A stretch of 64,000 nucleotides of DNA, taken from assembly GCA_900471815.1 (NCBI GenBank), contig UICE01000004.1:524131-588130 (forward strand), given 5' to 3'. Under the pieces are notes generated by a model that had not been told where the DNA came from, did not search any database, and saw nothing but the letters and a program-made list of their open reading frames with translations. Origin of the DNA: Hyphomicrobiales bacterium. Lineage in GTDB: Bacteria; Pseudomonadota; Alphaproteobacteria; Rhizobiales; Rhizobiaceae. The position numbers and the translations under genes are program-made. Shown piece by piece: positions 33,870 through 42,298 of the stretch. How positions within the stretch are numbered: the first letter of the stretch is position 1; every line of letters starts with the position of its first letter.

Positions 33870-35075
33870 TCAGTTCAAAATACTGTCGATCTGGGTTTGC
33901 GCAGTATCGAGCGCCGTCTTTGCATCGCTTTTCTTGGTCAGCGATGACTGGATTGCAGTGTAAATGGCCTTGGAAATCTTTGGCCATTCAGGGTGCGGTC
34001 CGCGATTGCGAGCATATTTCATGCTCTCTTCGAAGACCCCGTAAATCGCAGGCGTATTGGGATTGTTGGACTTGATATTTGCTGCCGGCAGAAAGCCGAA
34101 ACGGTTCCAGACATCGGGCATTTTGCCATAGAGGAATTCGAGGAGAATGAATGCTTCTTTCGGATGATCGCTATTGGCAAGGATGACATTGTCGCCTTCA
34201 CCCAATGCAGATGCGCGTGTGGCGCCTTCCTGCGGGACCGGGAGCAATGCCGCCCGATAGTCAAACTTGGCGTCGCGGCTCATGCGCGGCAATTCCCATG
34301 GGCCAGAGATCGCCATGGCAGCGTTGCCGGAATTGAATGTGCCGGTCGAGTCATATTGGCTGCGGATCAGCGTATCCGGCGAGGCAAGTTTTTCATCAAG
34401 CAGCTTGCCCCAAAAGTCGAGAACCTTGACGCCGCCTTCAGTATTCACCTTGTTGTAGTCGCCGCCCGCCATTTGCAGCCAGGGCAGAAACTGGAACGTG
34501 CCTTCCTCGGTGGCCACGGCCGAAAATGCCAGACCGTAGACGTTCTTGGCCGGGTCGCTCAGCTTCTTGGCTGCATCGTAGAGCTCGTCCCATGTTTTCG
34601 GCGGATTATCGGGATCAAGCCCCTTGGCCTTGAACATGTCGGCATTGTAATAGAGCGCGATTGTATTTGCGCCGCGCGGCACACCATAGATTTTCCCGTC
34701 CCAGCTGACCGAGGAAAGCGGCCCGGGGAAAATATCCTCCTTCTTGATGACTTTCGATTCATCAAGCATCGGCGTGAGATCCAGCAGCAGACCGCGGGAG
34801 GCAAAGAGAGCAACCTCGGGATTGTCGATATAGGTCACGTCCGGAGACTCGCCCGTTGCCGTTGCCCGCGCCAGATCATTGACCATGTCGCGGAACTGGA
34901 CTGTCTTGACGTTCAGCTTGATATCGGGATGGGATTTTTCAAACTCATCCTTCACCAGATACATATACTGGTCCGGACGGTCGATGGTCCATACATCCAG
35001 CGTTACCGGCTCAGCCCCGGCTGCGCCGGTCATAAGCAGGGATGCAGCTGTTATCCATTTTAGAATAGGCTTCAT
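33870..35075 (-). CDS. Sugar ABC transporter substrate-binding protein
   Basis: 401 residues. Signal peptide residues 1-21 (MKPILKWITAASLLMTGAAGA). The mature part follows the type-1 extracellular sugar-binding fold: VTLDVWTIDRPDQYMYLVKDEFEKSHPDIKL, PDVTYIDNPEVALFASRGLLLDLTP, GKIYGVPRGANTIALYYNADMFKAKGL, NGAMAISGPWELP-like NAAMAISGPWELP. GGAGGAAG precedes the ATG. It is the periplasmic receptor of the importer whose permeases and ATPase follow. The sugar is not identifiable from sequence. Confidence 0.92.
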   Translation of the reverse strand: MKPILKWITAASLLMTGAAGAEPVTLDVWTIDRPDQYMYLVKDEFEKSHPDIKLNVKTVQFRDMVNDLARATATGESPDVTYIDNPEVALFASRGLLLDLTPMLDESKVIKKEDIFPGPLSSVSWDGKIYGVPRGANTIALYYNADMFKAKGLDPDNPPKTWDELYDAAKKLSDPAKNVYGLAFSAVATEEGTFQFLPWLQMAGGDYNKVNTEGGVKVLDFWGKLLDEKLASPDTLIRSQYDSTGTFNSGNAAMAISGPWELPRMSRDAKFDYRAALLPVPQEGATRASALGEGDNVILANSDHPKEAFILLEFLYGKMPDVWNRFGFLPAANIKSNNPNTPAIYGVFEESMKYARNRGPHPEWPKISKAIYTAIQSSLTKKSDAKTALDTAQTQIDSILN

Positions 35076-35105
35076 TGCTTCCTCCTCTTGGGGTTGGTCC
35101 GGCTT

Positions 35106-35126
35106 CCCTGCTTCTCAATGGCAGGG
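35106..35126 (-). other. Hairpin between isomerase and sugar binding-protein genes
   Basis: CCCTGC at 35106-35111 and GCAGGG at 35121-35126 pair across a nine-base loop in the 65-bp gap ahead of the binding-protein gene. No T run is present. It may be a processing or stabilising stem that lets the binding-protein message accumulate separately from the upstream enzyme genes. Confidence 0.5.
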
Positions 35127-35140
35127 TTGGCCAGTCGAAT

Positions 35141-36037
35141 TTAGGGATTGGCGATATATGAACCGCCACGGCTCTGTTTCAGATAATTGAGCGAATGGAC
35201 CTGGCCGGTCATTTCCAGCGCATCGCGATATACGGGATCGTGCCAGCCTTCGATGTCGATGGAACCCGACCAGCCGGCCAGGCGCAATTCGGAAATGACA
35301 TCCACCCAATTTGTGTCGCCGAAACCCGGCGAGCGCATGAAGACGAATTTTTCCTTGCCGAAAATCCCGTGCTCGCGAATGACTTCCCAGCGGATCGTCG
35401 CATCCTTGCCGTGCACGTGAAATATCTTCGATGCCCATTTGCGGATTTGCGGCAATGGGTCGATCAGATAGACCATCTGGTGGCAGGGCTCCCATTCAAG
35501 TCCGATATTTTCCGCGGGCACTTCATTGAAAATCATTTCCCACGCATCAGGATTATGGGCGATATTCCAGTCACCACTTGCCCAATTGCCATCCATGGCG
35601 CAGTTTTCAAAGGCGATCCTAACGCCTTTATCGGCTGCTCGCCTGGCAAGCTCAGACCAGACCCGCTTATATTGCGGCAGGCTTTCCTCAATCGGCTTTC
35701 CACGAATACGACCCGTAAATCCGGCAATGGTCGTTGCGCCGAAATGATGGGCATTATCGATCAACGCCTCCCAGCCCTTGAGCGTTTCCCGGTCTATTTC
35801 CGTATCTTCCAGCGGATTGCCAAACATGCCCAGCGTTGAAACGGTAACATCGGCATCACCGATGGCGTCTTTCAATTGCGCCGCCAGCGTTGGCAGGTCC
35901 TTGTTCATCACTTGCCAGAAAAACGGTTCGATACTCTCAAAACCATGCGGCAAGATATTTTTCACATAGGCCGCAGGGTCGGGCGCATTGCCCTTGATCA
36001 TTGTACCGATGCGAATGGCTGTGGCTGGATTACTCAA
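35141..36037 (-). CDS. Sugar phosphate isomerase/epimerase family protein (xylose isomerase-like TIM barrel)
   Basis: 298 residues. The pattern of strands and metal ligands matches the AP-endonuclease-2/xylose isomerase-like family: FESIEPFFWQVM, VRIAFENCAMDG (Glu ligand), NIGLEWEPCHQMV (Glu, His region), KIFHVHGKDATI and WSGSIDIEGWHDPVY (final Glu). Such proteins isomerise or epimerise sugars, or dehydrate inositol-type compounds. It is cytosolic and lies between the oxidoreductase gene (13 bp upstream) and the binding-protein gene, so it probably acts on the imported sugar. Confidence 0.86.
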   Translation of the reverse strand: MSNPATAIRIGTMIKGNAPDPAAYVKNILPHGFESIEPFFWQVMNKDLPTLAAQLKDAIGDADVTVSTLGMFGNPLEDTEIDRETLKGWEALIDNAHHFGATTIAGFTGRIRGKPIEESLPQYKRVWSELARRAADKGVRIAFENCAMDGNWASGDWNIAHNPDAWEMIFNEVPAENIGLEWEPCHQMVYLIDPLPQIRKWASKIFHVHGKDATIRWEVIREHGIFGKEKFVFMRSPGFGDTNWVDVISELRLAGWSGSIDIEGWHDPVYRDALEMTGQVHSLNYLKQSRGGSYIANP

Positions 36038-36050
36038 TTCTCATATTCCT

Positions 36051-37073
36051 TCAGAACGTAATTTCGACGCGCCGCCCGGACTCGGCGCTATCGATAGCGC
36101 CGAAGACCATGGCAAGGCTTTTGATATTCTCTTTTCCGGCGGTTTCCGGTCGCGGGCCACCGCGGGTCGCCGCGATGAAATCCTGCATCACTCCGAGGTG
36201 ACCGCCGACGCGATCAGACGTATCGAGGGGAGGTATCTCGACTGCGGTCACCCCGGAAAACAGGCCGTCTTTGCCGGAGGTGACGGCTTCGGCCCGTATG
36301 TCATCATGTCCATCCCAGACAATTGATCCTTTGCTGCCAATGATGCGCCAGCCACTTTCCCAGCTTGTGCGCATGCCATCGGCGCACCAACTGCCGCGAT
36401 AGGTGAAAATGGCTCCATTGGAGAATTCAAAGATTGCGGCAGCGGACGATCCCTGAGCGTACCAGGAATTGCTGGGCTCCCATTCGCGCGCATAGACCGC
36501 ATCGGCGGCGTCATCGGCAAGAAAGCGTGCTGCGTCGAAAGTATGGATTGCCATGTCAAGAAACAGGACGTGGCGCATTTCCTCGCGGAAGCCGCCAAAA
36601 TGGGGAGCAAGAAAGAAGTCGCAATGAAGGCTTGTCACTTCGCCAATAGCGCCGGATTGGATCAACCGGCGGATGCGGCGAATTTGCGCGAGATATCGCC
36701 TGTTCTGCACGATGGCATGGATGCGCCCGGCGGCCTCGGCGCGATGAACGAGATCGCGTGCCTCGTCCATGGTTTCCGCCATGGGTTTTTCGGAAAGCAC
36801 GTGGCAACCGGCTGCAAGTCCCGCTGCTACGGTGGCATGACGGGCGGCCGGAACAACAATGTCGAAAAGCAAATCGGGTTTGGTGCGCGCAAGCGTGGCT
36901 GCCAGATCGCTGGATGCATTTGCCGAGGTCAGGCCAAATTCTGCGATACGTGCTTGCGCACGCTCTGCAGCAAGATCGACCACGCCGACGATCTCAATGT
37001 CGCCGATGCTGCGAACCGCCTCGAACCACGCTTTGCTCATGGCTCCGCAACCGACTAAAACGGCACTTTGCAT
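36051..37073 (-). CDS. Gfo/Idh/MocA family sugar oxidoreductase
   Basis: 340 residues. The N-terminal Rossmann fold begins SAVLVGCGAMSKAWFEAV, and the catalytic-lysine motif is SEKPMAETMDEARDLV, the EKP signature of the family. The C-terminal half has the open beta-sheet region with DMAIHTFDAARFL, in which the DxxxH pattern is the usual active-site pair. GGAGG lies eleven bases before the ATG. It is the first gene of the operon and should oxidise a sugar or cyclitol with NAD(P). The divergent LacI gene begins 280 bp away, with a palindromic operator between. Confidence 0.9.
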   Translation of the reverse strand: MQSAVLVGCGAMSKAWFEAVRSIGDIEIVGVVDLAAERAQARIAEFGLTSANASSDLAATLARTKPDLLFDIVVPAARHATVAAGLAAGCHVLSEKPMAETMDEARDLVHRAEAAGRIHAIVQNRRYLAQIRRIRRLIQSGAIGEVTSLHCDFFLAPHFGGFREEMRHVLFLDMAIHTFDAARFLADDAADAVYAREWEPSNSWYAQGSSAAAIFEFSNGAIFTYRGSWCADGMRTSWESGWRIIGSKGSIVWDGHDDIRAEAVTSGKDGLFSGVTAVEIPPLDTSDRVGGHLGVMQDFIAATRGGPRPETAGKENIKSLAMVFGAIDSAESGRRVEITF

Positions 37074-37131
37074 TCCTGCTCCTCCCTACAGAAACTCGCC
37101 ATAAACCGAGAAAATCGGTTGTAAAACGCTT

Positions 37132-37145
37132 CCGTAAACGTTTAC
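37132..37145. promoter_or_regulatory. LacI-family operator between sugar operon and regulator gene
   Basis: CGTAAACGTTTACG is a perfect 14-bp palindrome with the central CG step and AA/TT flanks usual for LacI-family operators. It lies 59 bases upstream of the oxidoreductase ATG, and a related half-like sequence, GTAAAACGCTTCC, sits at 37120-37132. The LacI gene starts at 37354. The most direct reading is that the LacI protein binds here to control the sugar operon. Confidence 0.8.
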
Positions 37146-37353
37146 GATCTAAGAATGGCGAATTATTTTTGTCAATCCCTTATTTCGGTGTTTTATGTGG
37201 GAAGGACCCTCACATCGAATCGTTGGTGGAGTGAATTTGACATTTGCATCCGGTGCGTCTGCAGGCACTTGCGCCAATGTCAGGCTCGCAAACTTCACCG
37301 AAAAATATATGCCTGCCAGGGGTCTTGTTAATTTCTTTAGCCGGGAGAAAAGC

Positions 37354-38385
37354 GTGAGCATTCGGGACCTTGCCCGCCATCTGAATATTTCCATCGGGAC
37401 GGTCTCGCGCGCGCTGAACGGCAAGAGCGATGTCAATCCGGAAACCCGTCAGCGCGTGCTTCAAGCTGCCAAGACGCTTGGCTATGTGCCGAACCAATCC
37501 GGACGCAGCCTGCGGCAGGGCACGACGAACACAATCGGATTCATGATCGAATCGACGGTTGAAACAGCGGAAATCGGCGATAGCTTCTTTTTCATGCCGG
37601 TATTTGGAGGCGTGCAATCGGTGTTCCGGCGGCATCAGCTCGATCTTGTCGCGCTGTTATGCGGGACAGATGAAGATCCGGGCGTTTATCTCAACCGGGT
37701 GGTCGGACGGCGCTTCGTCGATGGCTTGATCATATCGGCAACGATGCGGGAGGACCCGCGCATCCCATTTCTGCTGGAGCGGAAGATTCCATTTGTGGCG
37801 CTGGGGCGCAGCGCTGCTGATGGCTCATTTCCGTGGATCGATCTTGATTTTGAGGGCACGGCCATCACCGCAGTTACGCGTTTGGTGGGCTTTGGACACA
37901 AGCGCATCGCCGTTGGCGTTCCCAATAGCGATGTCAATCTTGGCCATGTATTTCTGAGCGGCTACAGGCAAGGGCTGGCAAAGGGCGGCATCGAGTTCAA
38001 TCCGGATCTGGTTCTGGCCGCGCCCAGCAATGAGGAAGGCGGCTATCAGGTCGCCTGCGCTATGCTTGAGCAAAAACCCATGCCGACAGCCGTCGTTCTG
38101 GTCAATGAAAACATGGCGATAGGGCTCTACCGGCGCTTTTACGAGATGGGTATTCATCCGGGGCGGGATATTGCTGTCATAGGATTTCGCGAAAGTACGC
38201 AAAGCCGCTTTCTATCGCCAACGCTGACCTGTTTCCGCCTGTCGCTCCGCGATCTTGGCATCAAGCTGGCCGAAACATTGCTTTCGACAATGCCTGCTTT
38301 TGAAAACAATTATCCCGCGGTCAAATCCGGCATCATATGGCCAATGGAACTGGTGGTTGGAGAAAGCGACCGCCCAGCGCCGTAA
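37354..38385 (+). CDS. LacI family transcriptional regulator
   Basis: 343 residues from a GTG start at 37354 with GGGAG 7-11 bases upstream. The frame extends 53 codons further upstream but those residues have no regulator character and the usual LacI proteins start with the helix-turn-helix. Here it is SIRDLARHLNISIGTVSRALNGKSDVNPETRQRVLQAAKTLGYVPNQSGRSLRQG. The rest is a periplasmic-binding-protein-like sensor domain (TNTIGFMIES, HKRIAVGVPNSDVNLGHVFLSGYRQGL, IAVIGFRES). It is divergent from the sugar operon and is its likely repressor. Confidence 0.88.
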   Translation: MSIRDLARHLNISIGTVSRALNGKSDVNPETRQRVLQAAKTLGYVPNQSGRSLRQGTTNTIGFMIESTVETAEIGDSFFFMPVFGGVQSVFRRHQLDLVALLCGTDEDPGVYLNRVVGRRFVDGLIISATMREDPRIPFLLERKIPFVALGRSAADGSFPWIDLDFEGTAITAVTRLVGFGHKRIAVGVPNSDVNLGHVFLSGYRQGLAKGGIEFNPDLVLAAPSNEEGGYQVACAMLEQKPMPTAVVLVNENMAIGLYRRFYEMGIHPGRDIAVIGFRESTQSRFLSPTLTCFRLSLRDLGIKLAETLLSTMPAFENNYPAVKSGIIWPMELVVGESDRPAP

Positions 38386-38419
38386 GGTTCGTCACGCGAT
38401 CTGAGAGCCAACCATTTTG

Positions 38420-38857
38420 TCAGGCAGCTCTAGGTTCCTTGCGCTTCTGCTTGCGTATGCGGGACTGATATTTGGTTCCCACGCGCAGCAGCTTTTGAAA
38501 TGTGGGGCATTGCAAATGTGACGGGGCGGAGCATTCTGCCACGTGGCGCATGATCCCCGCCAAGGCCTTTATCTCCTGCGCCTTTTTATCCAGAGCATCG
38601 GCGCGCGTTCGCAATTCGTCACGCGGGATCGCAAGTTCGCTGTTGCGGCCCAGAATATCTGCCACATCACTAAGCAGAAATCCCGCTGTGCGGGCCATAT
38701 TTATCAGAGCAAGCCGCTTGAGCACGTCCGGCTCATATTGGCGTCGCAATCCGTGTCTGGCTACGGAAGCGATAAGGCCCTGTTCCTCATAATATCGTAG
38801 CGTCGAGGCGGGCAATCCGCTTGCGCTGGCAACCTCTCCAATGTCGAGAAATTTCAT
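38420..38857 (-). CDS. MerR family transcriptional regulator with two conserved cysteines
   Basis: 145 residues from the ATG at 38857 (GAGG lies 8-11 bases upstream; a TTG four codons earlier is rejected). The winged helix-turn-helix is FLDIGEVASASGLPASTLRYYEEQGLIAS, then RQYEPDVLKRLALINMARTAGFLLSDVADIL and a dimerisation coiled coil. Two cysteines, Cys109 and Cys117, lie in AECSAPSHLQCPTF, the place of the sensor site. SoxR-type proteins have four cysteines for a [2Fe-2S] cluster, so this is not a canonical SoxR. It is divergent from an MFS gene with a MerR-type promoter between them. Confidence 0.88.
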   Translation of the reverse strand: MKFLDIGEVASASGLPASTLRYYEEQGLIASVARHGLRRQYEPDVLKRLALINMARTAGFLLSDVADILGRNSELAIPRDELRTRADALDKKAQEIKALAGIMRHVAECSAPSHLQCPTFQKLLRVGTKYQSRIRKQKRKEPRAA

Positions 38858-38859
38858 GC

Positions 38860-38890
38860 TTGACCTCAAGTTGACTTGAATTCGTATGAT
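38860..38890 (+). promoter_or_regulatory. MerR-type promoter with SoxR-box-like operator
   Basis: TTGACC (38860-38865) and TATGAT (38885-38890) are separated by exactly 19 bp, the long spacer that MerR-family activators use. Inside it lies the palindrome TCAAGTTGACTTGA (38866-38879). With its flanks, CCTCAAGTTGACTTGAAT, it is very close to the SoxR box CCTCAAGTTAACTTGAGG as I know it. It should drive the MFS gene and lies nine bases ahead of the regulator's own start. Confidence 0.8.
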
Positions 38891-38928
38891 GCGCGTTCCT
38901 GATTAAAAAGACAATGGAGACGATAAAA

Positions 38929-40137
38929 ATGCAGCTGACAAATGAACTTGACGAACGGCCGATCCGCCGCGATCCGCGCGCTGTGGCCTTGATGTTGGTT
39001 GCATCGCTTACAGTGATGACCGCCGCCACGATCAGCCCCGCCTTGCCCGGTCTTGAAACGCAGTTTGCGGGGGACGAAACCTACAGCTTTTTGATCCGCC
39101 TGCTGGTTCCCGCCCCATCCCTGGCGGTCGTGCTCTTCGCGCCGTGGTGCGGTGTAATTGCCGATAGAGCGAGCCGGCGATCAATGCTTCTGGCGGGGTT
39201 GATCCTGTTTATCATTTCGGGAAGCGCCGGACTGTTCCTTCCGACACTGCCATTGATCATGGCCAGCAGATTGTGCCTTGGTATTGCACTTGCCATGATC
39301 ATGACTGCGCAATCGGCATTGCTGGGCGATTATTTCTCCGGTAAAACGTTGCATATTGTTACGAGCGCCCAGGTTTCTGCCCGCAATCTTGGTGGTTTTG
39401 TCTTCATCATGATCGCTGGCCTGCTTGCCACAATGGGGCCAAGGTTTCCCTTTGCGGTCTATGCGCTGCCTATACTGGTCATGCCATTCTTCTGGCGGGT
39501 CATTGTCGATCCACCGTCCAGCATGCCGGCTGAACAAAACCTTTCTCCGATCAACGCAGGGAAGACCCAGCCGCTTATATATCTGCTTGCTCTTGGTCAA
39601 ATGGTCGTGACCATGCTGTTCTTCGTCATGCCCACGCAATTGCCCTTCTTTTTATCAGGGCAAGGTTATTCATCGCCCGCCATGACCGGGGCTGCGCTGG
39701 GGACGCTCATGCTGGCGGGCGGGGCGGCGGCTCTCTATTATCCGCGTCTTCGTGAGGCGATTGGTTATGCTGGCAATTGGGCCTGCGGCTTTGGTCTGAT
39801 GGCTATGGGTTTTGCGACCCTTGTGACAGTTAAAGCCGGAGTGGCAGTCTTTTTCGGCTGTGCAGCCATTGGCGCGGGCTACGCTCTGGCCATTCCAGGA
39901 TTCGTGGCGATTTCCCTAAGCGCAACCTCTTCCAATAAACGGGGAAAAACCGGTGCCCTGCTGACGGGATCGGTCTTCCTTGGCCAATTCCTGTCGCCTC
40001 TGATCAGCACCCCGGCAATATCGGCATGGGGCTGGCGCACCAGTGGCATCGGACTTGCCGTAATATTGGGTGCCCTGGCGCTGATTTCAGGGCTGGCATT
40101 CCAGCGGTCGCGGCTCGTTGCGCTAAGGAAGAATTGA
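38929..40137 (+). CDS. MFS transporter, probable drug/compound efflux
   Basis: 402 residues from the ATG at 38929, which has GGAGA eight bases upstream; an ATG five codons earlier lacks one. About twelve membrane helices. FAPWCGVIADRASRRSMLLAGL is the loop 2-3 signature (GxxADRxxRR) of MFS, and LGDYFSGKTLHIVTSAQVSARNLGGF is typical for the drug/H+ antiporter-like group. Controlled by the MerR-type promoter upstream, so probably exports a compound sensed by the MerR protein. Single gene; a 125-bp gap separates it from nasT. Confidence 0.86.
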   Translation: MQLTNELDERPIRRDPRAVALMLVASLTVMTAATISPALPGLETQFAGDETYSFLIRLLVPAPSLAVVLFAPWCGVIADRASRRSMLLAGLILFIISGSAGLFLPTLPLIMASRLCLGIALAMIMTAQSALLGDYFSGKTLHIVTSAQVSARNLGGFVFIMIAGLLATMGPRFPFAVYALPILVMPFFWRVIVDPPSSMPAEQNLSPINAGKTQPLIYLLALGQMVVTMLFFVMPTQLPFFLSGQGYSSPAMTGAALGTLMLAGGAAALYYPRLREAIGYAGNWACGFGLMAMGFATLVTVKAGVAVFFGCAAIGAGYALAIPGFVAISLSATSSNKRGKTGALLTGSVFLGQFLSPLISTPAISAWGWRTSGIGLAVILGALALISGLAFQRSRLVALRKN

Positions 40138-40262
40138 GGAAACAGCTTGGGATTTCGTAACCTAATGGCATCACGCACGTTCGAGCGCGACTGCCCTTAA
40201 ACTTTAGTGCTGCGTCCTAATGTCAGACTTGCACAATTTTCAAGCATGCGCAAAATTCAGGC

Positions 40263-40850
40263 ATGATTGCCGCTTTGTCCATAATGATCTTCGACGAGAA
40301 TCGCATCCGCGCCTCAATTATTGAGGAAGGATTGCGCGAAGCCGGGCATGATAAGGTTGTTGTTTTGCATGATATTGTCGGTCTTGCCCGGCAGATCGAG
40401 ATTATCGGGCCCGATGTTATTGTTATCGATATCGAGACGCCGAACCGTGACATGCTGGAGCATCTTTTCCAGCTGACCCGATCCGTTCGCAAGCCTATTG
40501 CCATGTTTGTGGACCGGTCCGATAGCTCCTCCATTGAAGCAGCGGTAGAGGCGGGTGTTTCCGCCTATATTGTCGATGGGCTGAAGAAAGAGCGGGTAAA
40601 GCCCATTCTTGATATGGCCGTCAGCAGGTTCAAGGCATTCAGTCGATTGCAGCAGGAATTGGCTGAGGCCAGGAGCGCCCTCGAAGAGCGAAAGATCATT
40701 GATCGCGCCAAGGGCATTTTGATGAAATCCCGCTCAATGTCGGAAGATGAAGCCTATTCATTGTTGCGGCAAACCGCGATGAACGAAAAGCGGAAGATTG
40801 CTGATATCGCGCAGAGCGTTGTCACAGCGGCCGCTCTGTTAGGATCTTAG
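40263..40850 (+). CDS. nasT: ANTAR-domain nitrate antiterminator NasT
   Basis: 195 residues. Residues 1-115 form a response-regulator-like fold (LSIMIFDENRIRAS, VIVIDIETPN with Asp56 as the acceptor-like residue, then KPIAMFVD). Residues of about 130-190 are an ANTAR RNA-binding domain: ERKIIDRAKGILMKSRSMSEDEAYSLLRQTAMNEKRKIADIAQSVV. NasT binds a leader RNA and prevents termination ahead of nitrate assimilation genes; its inhibitor NasS is coded 11 bases downstream. A structured leader with a T8 run lies before nrtA at 42360-42426, which fits the target. Confidence 0.92.
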   Translation: MIAALSIMIFDENRIRASIIEEGLREAGHDKVVVLHDIVGLARQIEIIGPDVIVIDIETPNRDMLEHLFQLTRSVRKPIAMFVDRSDSSSIEAAVEAGVSAYIVDGLKKERVKPILDMAVSRFKAFSRLQQELAEARSALEERKIIDRAKGILMKSRSMSEDEAYSLLRQTAMNEKRKIADIAQSVVTAAALLGS

Positions 40851-40861
40851 GAAGGGTTACA

Positions 40862-42118
40862 ATGAGTTTCATCCGCACCGGTATTGATAATGGCGGCCTG
40901 GCAGCGCCGGCTACTATCGCAAGTCCGGGTTCGAGGCTGGTTCGCGCGGGGTTCATCCCATTGGTTGATGCTGCGATCCTGATCGCGGCGGTCGAATTTG
41001 GTTTTGCTGCGCGCGAAGGCATTCAACTCAGCCTGATCAAGGATGTGTCATGGGCCAACATCCGGGACCGTCTGGCCTTCCGGCAGTTCGATGTTGCCCA
41101 TATGCTGGCACCGATGCCGGTGGCGGCCAGTCTGGGTCTGGGTTCCAATCCATCTCCTGTCATAGCGCCCTTTATTCTTGGGCGCGGAGGAAACGCCATC
41201 ACGCTTTCGCTTGGCTTGTACAGGCGCATGCAGACTATGGCGGACCTGTCCGGCAAGCAGGACGCTCTGGTCAATGCAAGGGCGTTAAAGCGCGTGATCG
41301 AGGTTCGCAGGAATGAGGGGCTCGACCCGATTACGCTGGGCATAACATATCCCTTCTCATCGCATAATTACGAGCTGCGATATTGGCTGGCGGCCGGTGG
41401 CATTGATCCTGACCTTGACGTGAAGCTTGTTGTGGTGCCGCCGCCCATGACTTCGGACGCATTGTCGGCGGGCGTTATTGACGGGTTCTGTGTCGGCGCA
41501 CCCTGGAACATGGTGGCGGTCTCGCGCGGCGTTGGGTGTATTGTTGCAGTCAAAGAAGACATTTGGGCACCCAGCCCGGAAAAAGTCATCGGCATGCGCC
41601 CGGACTGGTTTGAACAAAATTCTGAGACGGGTTCGCGCCTGATCGTTGCGCTGGACCGTGCCGCCCGCTGGTGCGATGACGGGGAAAACCGGCGGGAACT
41701 GGCGCAGCTCTTGTCGGACCCCAATTATCTTGATGTGCCGTTTGATCTTTTGCATCGCGTGCTGCTTGGGCAATTCACAATTGATCCGGATGGCGCCGAA
41801 CGTACGGTTCCTGACTATTTCAATTTCCATCGGGATGCAGCGAACTTCCCATGGGTTAGCCAGGCGCAATGGATTTACAGTCAAATGGTTCGTTGGTCCC
41901 AGGTGGACTATAGCCCATCGCTTGCCGGTCTGGCGGGCGCAGCCTTTCGCCCCGACCTTTATCGCAATGCCATTGGGGTCCGCCCTGATACGCCCGTTAA
42001 TGATACGCGCGTGGAAGGAGCGGGCACCGCGGATGCATTCCTTGACGGAGCAGTTTTCGACCCTGCAAATATCACGCGCTATCTGCAAAGTTTGGGCTCA
42101 ACCAAGGGAGATGAATAG
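40862..42118 (+). CDS. nasS: Nitrate sensor NasS (NrtA/CmpA-like protein without signal peptide)
   Basis: 418 residues with the fold of nitrate ABC binding proteins (VRAGFIPLVDAAILIAAVEFGFAAREGI, MLAPMPVAASLGL, YWLAAGGIDPDLDVKLVVVPPPMTSDALSAGVIDGFCVGAPWN). It lacks a signal or Tat peptide, so it is cytosolic. In nitrate systems NasS sequesters NasT until nitrate binds. It is very similar in layout to NrtA coded 345 bases downstream. The gene follows nasT with an 11-base gap and AAGGG as ribosome binding site. Confidence 0.9.
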   Translation: MSFIRTGIDNGGLAAPATIASPGSRLVRAGFIPLVDAAILIAAVEFGFAAREGIQLSLIKDVSWANIRDRLAFRQFDVAHMLAPMPVAASLGLGSNPSPVIAPFILGRGGNAITLSLGLYRRMQTMADLSGKQDALVNARALKRVIEVRRNEGLDPITLGITYPFSSHNYELRYWLAAGGIDPDLDVKLVVVPPPMTSDALSAGVIDGFCVGAPWNMVAVSRGVGCIVAVKEDIWAPSPEKVIGMRPDWFEQNSETGSRLIVALDRAARWCDDGENRRELAQLLSDPNYLDVPFDLLHRVLLGQFTIDPDGAERTVPDYFNFHRDAANFPWVSQAQWIYSQMVRWSQVDYSPSLAGLAGAAFRPDLYRNAIGVRPDTPVNDTRVEGAGTADAFLDGAVFDPANITRYLQSLGSTKGDE

Positions 42119-42271
42119 ATCGGGCAGCTGCTTATTTCTTGTGCATCGCACAAAATATCCGCAGAGACTGCACTGACAACGACAATGTTCTTGTATGTGC
42201 ATGCATTCAGAAGAATAACAGAAATTAAAAAATACATTTAAATTCAATAAGATAATAAAATACCTCTCTAA

Positions 42272-42289
42272 TTGGCACGCTTATTGCTT
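42272..42289 (+). promoter_or_regulatory. Sigma-54 (RpoN) promoter of the nitrate assimilation operon
   Basis: TTGGCACGCTTATTGCTT contains the GG (42274-42275) and GC (42286-42287) pairs with exactly ten bases between, matching the -24/-12 consensus TGGCAC-N5-TTGC. Transcription should begin near 42299. Sigma-54 promoters are usual for nitrogen assimilation genes and need an activator such as NtrC. The A/T-rich bases 42205-42260 upstream may host its binding or DNA bending; I do not see a clear NtrC site. Confidence 0.85.
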
Positions 42290-42298
42290 TGATAAATA

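Noticed and set aside
33993-35063. Antisense frame of 356 residues opposite the sugar binding-protein gene
   Set aside because: The minus-strand protein has a signal peptide and complete binding-protein pattern; the plus frame is rich in Arg, Cys and His with no domain.
37195-37353. Longer N-terminus for the LacI regulator
   Set aside because: The extra residues have no resemblance to LacI proteins, and the GTG at 37354 has a good ribosome binding site directly before the helix-turn-helix.
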